NCBI RefSeq assembly: GCF_004016525.1
Contig: NZ_SACJ01000002.1
Span: 496,001-560,000 of the forward strand
Direction: 5' to 3'
Length of the DNA stretch: 64,000 nt
Source: Flavobacterium sufflavum
GTDB lineage: Bacteria > Bacteroidota > Bacteroidia > Flavobacteriales > Flavobacteriaceae
Within the stretch, counting starts at the first letter, position 1. The number at the start of each line of letters is the position of its first letter. The translations under genes and the position numbers were made by a program. Below are positions 58,416-64,000 of the stretch, piece after piece. The notes below the pieces were generated by a model. The model saw nothing but the letters and a program-made list of their open reading frames with translations. It was not told the origin of the DNA and did not search any database.

Positions 58416-59453
58416 ATGGAGAAAAAAGACATAAGAGCCTTATCTAAAGAAGAATTACGCAATTTTTTTGTTGCCAATAAGGATAAAGCATTTCGTGGAA
58501 ATCAGGTTTACGAATGGTTGTGGAGCAAAGGAGCGCATAGTTTTGAAGATATGACTAATATCTCTAAAGGAACGCGCGGAATGCTGGAAGCTAATTTTGT
58601 TATCAATCACATCAAGGTGGATACGATGCAACGCAGTGAAGACGGAACGGTAAAAAATGCCGTTCGTTTACACGATGGATTGGTGGTGGAGTCGGTATTG
58701 ATTCCTACTGAAACCAGGACTACTGCTTGTGTTTCCAGTCAGGTGGGTTGTAGCTTGGATTGTAATTTTTGTGCTACTGCACGATTAAAAAGAATGCGTA
58801 ATCTTGAACCTGCCGAAATTTACGATCAGGTTTTAGCCATTGATCGCGAAAGTCGTTTGTATTACAATCATCCGTTGTCGAATATTGTTTTTATGGGAAT
58901 GGGTGAACCGCTTATGAATTATAACAATGTTATTAAGGCGATTAACATGATTACTTCGGAAGAAGGATTGGGGATGTCTCCAAAGCGAATTATGGTTTCT
59001 ACTTCGGGTATTCCTAAAATAATAAAGAAAATGGCTGATGATGAGGTTAAATTCAAATTGGCAGTTTCCTTACATTCGGCAATTGATGAAATCAGATCCA
59101 GAATTATGCCTTTTAGTAAAAATTTTCCATTGACTGATTTGCGTGAAGCCTTGGAATATTGGTATCGAAAAACTAAAAGTAAGGTGTCATACGAATATGT
59201 GGTTTGGAAAGGAATCAATGATAACAAAGCTTCGGTTGATGCATTGGTTAAATTTTGTAAATATGTGCCTTGTAAAGTAAATTTGATTGAATACAACCCA
59301 ATTGATGATGGCGAATTTCAACAAGCATCTGAAGAATCAATAAGCGCCTATATAAAAGCATTGGAGGCTATTGGCATAGTAGTAAAAGTAAGAAGAAGTC
59401 GAGGGAAAGACATAGATGCGGCCTGTGGGCAGCTAGCGAATAAAGAAGCATAA
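58416..59453 (+). CDS. rlmN: 23S rRNA (adenine2503-C2)-methyltransferase RlmN
   Basis: Radical-SAM enzyme of 345 aa that methylates A2503 of 23S rRNA (and tRNA A37). The cluster motif is CSLDCNFCATA (C-x3-C-x2-C). FMGMGEPLMNYNN and SLHSAIDEIRSRIMPF are typical, and the methyl-carrying and resolving cysteines are in VGC/AACGQLA (C-terminal DAACGQLAN). The start at 58416 (MEKKDIRALSKEEL) is preferred because of the promoter position. Confidence 0.96.
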   Translation: MEKKDIRALSKEELRNFFVANKDKAFRGNQVYEWLWSKGAHSFEDMTNISKGTRGMLEANFVINHIKVDTMQRSEDGTVKNAVRLHDGLVVESVLIPTETRTTACVSSQVGCSLDCNFCATARLKRMRNLEPAEIYDQVLAIDRESRLYYNHPLSNIVFMGMGEPLMNYNNVIKAINMITSEEGLGMSPKRIMVSTSGIPKIIKKMADDEVKFKLAVSLHSAIDEIRSRIMPFSKNFPLTDLREALEYWYRKTKSKVSYEYVVWKGINDNKASVDALVKFCKYVPCKVNLIEYNPIDDGEFQQASEESISAYIKALEAIGIVVKVRRSRGKDIDAACGQLANKEA

Positions 59454-59455
59454 AA

Positions 59456-59484
59456 AAAGGAGTTCAATTTGAACTCCTTTTTTT
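59456..59484. terminator. Bidirectional terminator after rlmN
   Basis: AAAGGAGTTCAA and TTGAACTCCTTT with almost no loop, flanked by A and T runs. Confidence 0.8.
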
Positions 59485-59506
59485 TAGTTTTAAGATTGTA
59501 TTTTAA

Positions 59507-60388
59507 TTATTTCCCCAGTGTGATTTGAGTAGCTGTGCCACCATCAATAGATAGCATGGCTAAATTATCACAAGTACCTTCACCATAATTAATCGTTGCA
59601 TAGTGTGTGTTTTTTGAAAGTTTTAAGATTCCCGAAACAGGGAATGGCATCGGATTTTGTAATAAACCACAAGCGGTTTTATGTACCAATGGAGTGCTTG
59701 ATTCAATTAAAGAGGTATAAACATTTCCATTAGGGTATGTCGTTGTGAATGTTCCATAAGTAGAAAATATATCATCTGTTGGGCTTGTTCTTGTTGAGAA
59801 TCCTGCAGTCATTTCTCTTACTCTGTTTCCGTTGCGGGTATAAGTTCCTTTAGAAGTTGTCAGCTTCATATTGTTCATAGTAAATGTAGTTTTTGGGTGT
59901 AAATCTACATTTAGGGTTCCAATCATTTCTCTTGTCCAGGTTGAAGTTCCTTCTATTTTATTGTCATTAATATAAAAGTCAGAATAAGTAATGGTCATTG
60001 TTTTTGGAAATGTAGTTCCTCTGGTACGGGTTAAAATAATTTTCCCTTTTAAATTATGACCTCTAAATTTACAGGCAGTAGTTTCGGTTCCAAAAGTAAT
60101 TGTCAAGACCCTAACTAAGTCAGTAGATCCTAAATCACTGATATGGACACAATCCGGTAATATGGAAGTGTAAATAGCAATGTTTTCCTTTCCGGTTGTA
60201 GAGCCTTCTGTTGCTTCGTATTGGTCATCAGCAATCACCGAAATATCATCAAAGGAATCGTCGACTTGTTGGTTTTCAGCGACATCATTAGCAGATACAT
60301 TAGATGTATCCTGTTCAGAATCTTTAGTACAGCCGGTGTAGGTTAGGCAACTCAATACCATACTTAAAAATAAAATTTTTGTTTTCAT
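59507..60388 (-). CDS. Lipoprotein of unknown function
   Basis: A 293-residue lipoprotein. Signal MKTKILFLSMVLSCLTYTGC with Cys20, then a ~45-residue acidic, disordered linker (DSEQDTSNVSANDVAENQ ... DDQYEATEG). The rest is beta-rich with conserved Cys (DCVHIS, TACKFRG, TACGLL, GTCDN), which may form disulfides. Similar lipoproteins occur in Bacteroidetes without known function. It stands alone and faces rlmN convergently. Confidence 0.75.
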   Translation of the reverse strand: MKTKILFLSMVLSCLTYTGCTKDSEQDTSNVSANDVAENQQVDDSFDDISVIADDQYEATEGSTTGKENIAIYTSILPDCVHISDLGSTDLVRVLTITFGTETTACKFRGHNLKGKIILTRTRGTTFPKTMTITYSDFYINDNKIEGTSTWTREMIGTLNVDLHPKTTFTMNNMKLTTSKGTYTRNGNRVREMTAGFSTRTSPTDDIFSTYGTFTTTYPNGNVYTSLIESSTPLVHKTACGLLQNPMPFPVSGILKLSKNTHYATINYGEGTCDNLAMLSIDGGTATQITLGK

Positions 60389-60618
60389 AGCTAATAGGGT
60401 TTAGGTTTTCTTTTTTGATAAAAGAATTGGTTAAAGGTTTAATTATGGGGTAATTATCGAATAAAAATAATCAAATATTTCTAATGTTGTATATAATATC
60501 GTTGAACGACATGATTGGATTTATAGTTGCAATTATTTAATTCATAGTCTAAATTTACTATGGTTTATTTAAATAAGATACTTCTTGAGAAAGAGGTGGT
60601 TTTTTTATTAAAAATAGT

Positions 60619-60626
60619 ATATTTGA
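60619..60626 (+). promoter_or_regulatory. -7 promoter box of the polyprenyl synthase gene
   Basis: TATATTTG, 7 bp before the ATG; this implies an extremely short or absent leader. Confidence 0.55.
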
Positions 60627-60633
60627 AATCTGA

Positions 60634-61611
60634 ATGAATATTACTTCTCAAATAAAACAGCCCATTTTTAATGAAATGGAACTTTTTGAAAAAAAGTTCC
60701 ACGAATCGATGTCCTCTAAAGTGGCGTTGTTAAACCGAATTACCTATTATATTGTAAACCGCAAGGGAAAACAAATGCGTCCGATGTTTGTTTTTTTGAC
60801 GGCAAAAATGGTTTCGGGTGGGGTTGTTAACGAAAGAACCTATCGTGGTGCCTCGGTGATCGAGTTGATTCATACCGCAACTTTAGTGCATGATGATGTG
60901 GTGGATGACAGTAACCGTCGTCGTGGATTTTTTTCTATTAATGCTCTGTGGAAAAATAAAATTGCAGTTTTAGTAGGTGATTATCTTCTTTCAAAAGGAT
61001 TGTTGCTTTCTATAGACAATGGCGATTTTGATTTACTGCGTATTATTTCGGTAGCGGTTCGCGAAATGAGCGAAGGTGAATTACTCCAGATTGAAAAAGC
61101 CCGAAGACTTGATATTACCGAAGCAGTGTATTATGAAATAATCCGTCAAAAAACGGCCACTCTTATCGCTGCCTGTTGCGCTCTTGGTGCAAAATCGGTT
61201 ATTGAAGATGAAATTCAGGTCGAGAATATGCGCAAGTTTGGTGAATTAATTGGAATGGCTTTCCAGATAAAAGACGATTTATTCGATTATACCGATGAAG
61301 CCATTGGAAAACCTACAGGAATTGATATCAAAGAGCAAAAAATGACCTTGCCTTTAATTCATGTCTTGAATAATTGTACTTCAAAAGAAAAAAGCTGGCT
61401 TATCAATTCGATAAAGAATCACAATAAAGACAAAAAACGCGTTAAAGAAGTGATTGCTTTTGTGAAAAACAATAACGGATTGGCGTATGCCGAACAAAAA
61501 ATGGTCGAATTCCAACAAGAAGCACTTCGTCTTCTAGATCATTATCCTAATTCAGAATTCAAAGAAGCCTTGATTTTGATGGTGAATTATGTTATCGAAA
61601 GGAAAAAATAA
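60634..61611 (+). CDS. Polyprenyl (octaprenyl-type) diphosphate synthase
   Basis: All-helical trans-prenyltransferase of 325 aa that extends FPP with IPP to make the side chain of menaquinone (Bacteroidetes use MK). First Asp-rich motif LVHDDVVDDSNRRRG (DDxxD); second KDDLFDYT; KGKQMRPMF binds IPP. The small residues before the first motif suggest a long product. IspB-like, but the chain length is not certain. A TATATTTG box nearly touches the start codon. Confidence 0.93.
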   Translation: MNITSQIKQPIFNEMELFEKKFHESMSSKVALLNRITYYIVNRKGKQMRPMFVFLTAKMVSGGVVNERTYRGASVIELIHTATLVHDDVVDDSNRRRGFFSINALWKNKIAVLVGDYLLSKGLLLSIDNGDFDLLRIISVAVREMSEGELLQIEKARRLDITEAVYYEIIRQKTATLIAACCALGAKSVIEDEIQVENMRKFGELIGMAFQIKDDLFDYTDEAIGKPTGIDIKEQKMTLPLIHVLNNCTSKEKSWLINSIKNHNKDKKRVKEVIAFVKNNNGLAYAEQKMVEFQQEALRLLDHYPNSEFKEALILMVNYVIERKK

Positions 61612-61616
61612 TCAAT

Positions 61617-61735
61617 AAAATCAATAACAATTTCAATGACAAAAATCAATGGCAATATCAAATTTTTAAATTGATATTGGGAATTGTCATTGCTTTGTGA
61701 TTACCATTGCTATTGAAAATTGTAATTGATTTTTG
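61617..61735. repeat. Long imperfect hairpin / CAAT-rich repeat region
   Basis: Inner arms CAATATCAA (61653-61661) and TTGATATTG (61671-61679) are perfect. Outer flanks (AAAATCAATAACAATTTCAATGAC versus the complement of ATAGCTTT-free GCTATTGAAAATTGTAATTGAT) pair imperfectly. The left flank is made of repeated CAAT-containing units. It may serve as a terminator or be an interspersed repeat. Confidence 0.55.
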
Positions 61736-61808
61736 AAATTTTTTCTTCCCCATGCAACCTTTTTGCATTGTCAATCGTCTATGCTAATAGAAACACTTTA
61801 TAAAAATT

Positions 61809-62378
61809 TTGAAAGTAATCAACTTACATCAGCAGGAAAACGAACTAATCCGGTTAGCGGTCGAAAACAATCGACAAGCTCAACAAAAGATTTATAGCCA
61901 GTTTTCACCCAAGATGCTAAGTGTTTGCCGACAATATATAAAAGACATTCATCAGGCCGAAGATATCATGATAACTGCTTTTATGAAAGTGTTTACCAAT
62001 TTGAAGAATTTTCAATTCAAAGGAAGTTTTGAAGGTTGGATAAGACAAATCATGGTAAACGAATGTATTTCATTTATCAGGGTTCACAAAAAATTGAAGT
62101 ATATCGAAGATGATTTCGTCATTGGACGCGATGAGGAAAGTTTTGATTCTATTGAAAGTCAATTTTCGGTAGCTGATATTCAGTTTTTGATAGACAGTTT
62201 GCCAGATGGTTATAAAGTCGTTTTCAATTTGTATGCTATTGAAGGATATAAACATCAGGAAATTGCCAGTATGTTAGGAATTAGCGAAGGGACGTCTAAA
62301 TCGCAGTTATCGCATGCCAGAAAAGTATTGAAAGGACAAATTAATAAGTTGAAAAAGTATAGCAATGGAACCGAATAA
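61809..62378 (+). CDS. ECF RNA polymerase sigma factor
   Basis: Sigma-70 ECF factor of 189 aa. Region 2: AQQKIYSQFSPKMLSVCRQYIKDIHQAEDIMITAFMKVFTNL; region 4: LPDGYKVVFNLYAIEGYKHQEIASMLGISEGTSKSQLSHARKVLK. The first codon is TTG (the frame has no upstream ATG), giving MKVINLHQQENEL, as in related flavobacterial factors. It overlaps the next gene by 14 nt. The operon with a TM protein and a secreted protein fits an envelope-response unit. Confidence 0.9.
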   Translation: MKVINLHQQENELIRLAVENNRQAQQKIYSQFSPKMLSVCRQYIKDIHQAEDIMITAFMKVFTNLKNFQFKGSFEGWIRQIMVNECISFIRVHKKLKYIEDDFVIGRDEESFDSIESQFSVADIQFLIDSLPDGYKVVFNLYAIEGYKHQEIASMLGISEGTSKSQLSHARKVLKGQINKLKKYSNGTE

Positions 62379-63075
62379 ATTAGAAAAACAATTTAGGGAA
62401 CAATTGAATTCTCGTGAAATCAAACCCTCTGAAATGGCTTGGACAAAACTCGATACCATGCTTTCGGCAGCAGAAAAACCAAAAGCTAAATTTCCTTGGT
62501 TATATGTAGCTGCAAGTTTAGCAGGTTTGCTATTGATTGGAACAGCTTATTTTGCTTTTCAAGAAAAGACAATTAAAACCCAGAAAAATGAAGTGGTAAT
62601 TCAAAAAACAGTTGCTCCTAAAACTAAAGCAATAACGTCAGATTCTGTTAATTTAAAAATGGAGAAAAAAGAATCTATAGTTCAAATAATTCAAAAATCG
62701 ACTTCAAAAAGTAATCAACCTTCTGAGTTAAAACAAGAATCAGTAGCTGTTAGAAATGAGGTTTCAGTTATTAATCAAAATAAAGATTATGATTCTGTTG
62801 CTGTTTCTTTTGAAAAGAAAAATTTTCAATCAATGACCAAAAATAAATACGTTTCAGCAGAAAAATTATTGGCAGAAATCAGTAATACTAAATTTGAATC
62901 TGCTAATGAGACAATGGGAAGTACAACTAAAACTATTTCTGTAAATCCACAGATTTTATTATCAAATGCTGAAAATGAATTGAATCAGTCTTTTAAAGAA
63001 TCTGCATTAGACAGATTTAATAAAAAAATTAAGACTATAAAAACAGTTTTGGCTAATAGAAATTACGAAGATTAA
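62365..63075 (+). CDS. Membrane protein, probable anti-sigma factor
   Basis: A 236-residue protein with one TM helix (about residues 49-66, YVAASLAGLLLIGTAYFAF). The cytoplasmic head (LEKQFREQLNSREIKPSEMAWTKLDTMLSAAE) has the form seen in Bacteroidetes anti-sigma-like proteins beside ECF genes. The outer part is low complexity, rich in Lys, Ser and Thr. It overlaps the sigma gene by 14 nt, so translation is coupled. The role is inferred from context. Confidence 0.75.
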   Translation: MEPNKLEKQFREQLNSREIKPSEMAWTKLDTMLSAAEKPKAKFPWLYVAASLAGLLLIGTAYFAFQEKTIKTQKNEVVIQKTVAPKTKAITSDSVNLKMEKKESIVQIIQKSTSKSNQPSELKQESVAVRNEVSVINQNKDYDSVAVSFEKKNFQSMTKNKYVSAEKLLAEISNTKFESANETMGSTTKTISVNPQILLSNAENELNQSFKESALDRFNKKIKTIKTVLANRNYED

Positions 63076-63105
63076 GAATCAATCAAAAAATCAAAAAAGT
63101 AAATT

Positions 63106-64000
63106 ATGCAAAAATATATTTTATTTATACTAATAATGGCGTTTGCTTTCGCAACGAATTTAAATGCGCAAAAAAAAGGGAGTTATAAAAAAGTTTTAGA
63201 TTGGGGATATTGGCAAGCTGAACAGCCAGAATACGAGATGAGTCTTGAAAAAAAAGCGGAACTAATTGATGAAAACATCTTAACTATTAAATCTGTTAAA
63301 AGTAAAATTGATGGTTTTGGAACGCTTATGAAAACGACTAAACCGGATTTGTATCTAGGAAAAACAGTTAAAATGACGGCTTATGTTAAAAGTGAAGATG
63401 TAAAATCCTGGACTGGACTTTGGATGCGTGTTGATTATTATGATAGTAATGTTCTTGCTTTTGATAATATGGAGAAAAGACCTATCAAAGGAACGTCTGA
63501 TTGGGGAAAATATGAAATTGTTTTATTTGTTCCTGTTGAAGCAACATCCATTTCTTATGGCGTTTTATTAGCTGGAACTGGTCAAGTTTGGTTTAAGGAT
63601 GTAAAGTTCGAAATTGTTGATGATACTGTTCCTGAAACAGGGATAAATAAAGGAAGAGAAAATAAAGTATTGTCATTTGAAGCCAAAGCCAAAGCAATTG
63701 GTAATGAAATTAAAAGAATAACAGATGAGGAGAAAAATGCTCTAAAAGCTGAAGTAAGTTCAATAGATAAAGAAATTGAAGAGGGAATAATTTTTAAAGA
63801 AAAAGCAGCAGAACTCAAATTGAGAAAAGCACAGGAACATGCTGCTAATATTGAAACGAAAGTTGCTGTTGAACAAGAAAAACTGAATCAATTAGTTCAG
63901 GATAAGGTAGATGGAAAGGTAGGTGAAGAAATTGATCCGAAAAAGAAAGGAGGTACGTTAATTTTAGGAAGTAATAATGGTTCTTTTGATAACAGTAGAG
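63106..64000 (+). CDS. Secreted protein with beta-sandwich and coiled-coil region, cut by window end
   Basis: Open to the last base with no stop (298 codons visible). Signal peptide MQKYILFILIMAFAFATNLNAQ. Residues ~25-165 form a beta-sandwich-like domain (YWQAEQPEYEMSLEKKAELI, KTVKMTAYVKSEDVKSWTGLWMRVDYYD, YEIVLFVPVEATSISYGVLL, VWFKDVKFEIVDD) similar to CBM-type folds found in flavobacterial secreted proteins. Residues ~180-280 are highly charged and helical (coiled-coil-like). It lies 30 bp after the anti-sigma-like gene. Its role may be to sense or change the envelope; not recognised further. Confidence 0.75.
   Translation, partial: MQKYILFILIMAFAFATNLNAQKKGSYKKVLDWGYWQAEQPEYEMSLEKKAELIDENILTIKSVKSKIDGFGTLMKTTKPDLYLGKTVKMTAYVKSEDVKSWTGLWMRVDYYDSNVLAFDNMEKRPIKGTSDWGKYEIVLFVPVEATSISYGVLLAGTGQVWFKDVKFEIVDDTVPETGINKGRENKVLSFEAKAKAIGNEIKRITDEEKNALKAEVSSIDKEIEEGIIFKEKAAELKLRKAQEHAANIETKVAVEQEKLNQLVQDKVDGKVGEEIDPKKKGGTLILGSNNGSFDNSR

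Noticed and set aside
63582..63818. 78-codon open frame on the minus strand near the right edge
   Set aside because: Antisense to the signal-peptide-bearing gene that starts at 63106 and runs off the window.

Overview
The window looks like chromosomal DNA from a member of the Flavobacteriaceae, most likely Flavobacterium. The evidence is low GC, SusC/SusD with a FecI/FecR-type signalling pair, a type IX secretion plug protein, Bacteroidetes-type -7 promoter boxes (TAnnTTTG) ahead of many genes, and family resemblances such as DUF5916, DUF983 and DUF3037/HipA-like proteins. No rRNA, CRISPR array, transposase or phage gene is visible. Both edges cut genes: the left edge truncates mutS, and the right edge truncates a secreted protein.

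Left part (1-15.7 kb). The 3' part of mutS is followed by a tRNA-Gly(GCC)/tRNA-Leu(UAA) pair, small lipoproteins, waaA diverging from a DegT-type aminotransferase, a HipA-like kinase/DUF3037 pair, fabD, a YceI protein, a Usp-like protein and a two-component system. An apparent operon follows: pirin, GNAT, OsmC, YjdI-like 4Fe-4S protein, FMN reductase. A Crp/Fnr gene lies just upstream of it. A 20-bp sequence containing the near-palindrome CTTAACCTAGATTAAG sits at the same distance from the -7 box ahead of both yceI and the pirin operon. A perfect palindrome of the same form lies after a second Crp/Fnr gene at 25.4 kb, ahead of an alpha/beta hydrolase. This points to a small Crp/Fnr regulon with class II-like activator sites.

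Middle (15.9-31.3 kb). An ECF sigma factor, FecR-like anti-sigma factor, SusC receptor with STN signalling domain and SusD lipoprotein form a self-contained nutrient uptake and signalling locus without an adjacent enzyme. After an AraC regulator, the hydrolase/Crp pair and purT comes a 1.8-kb AT-rich insert bounded by two directly repeated ~50-bp hairpins. It carries a 2-TM protein and a membrane-anchored helical protein split at a run of ten A. Next, an enolase-superfamily enzyme and an AraC regulator diverge across a symmetric array of four ACACTAT half-sites.

Right part (31.3-64 kb). This is mostly housekeeping (aspC-like, desaturase, rsmG, pruA, apaG, T9SS plug, M16 protease, map, gpmI, rlmN, polyprenyl synthase, tatA) interspersed with accessory systems. 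A TetR-ABC-HlyD-TolC exporter operon encodes an ABC protein whose nucleotide-binding domain keeps Walker A but has lost the Q-loop Gln, LSGGQ, the Walker B order and the H-switch His. Three overlapping tandem secreted paralogues with carboxypeptidase-regulatory-like domains follow a dipeptidase E gene. The window ends in an ECF sigma / membrane anti-sigma-like / secreted coiled-coil protein operon.
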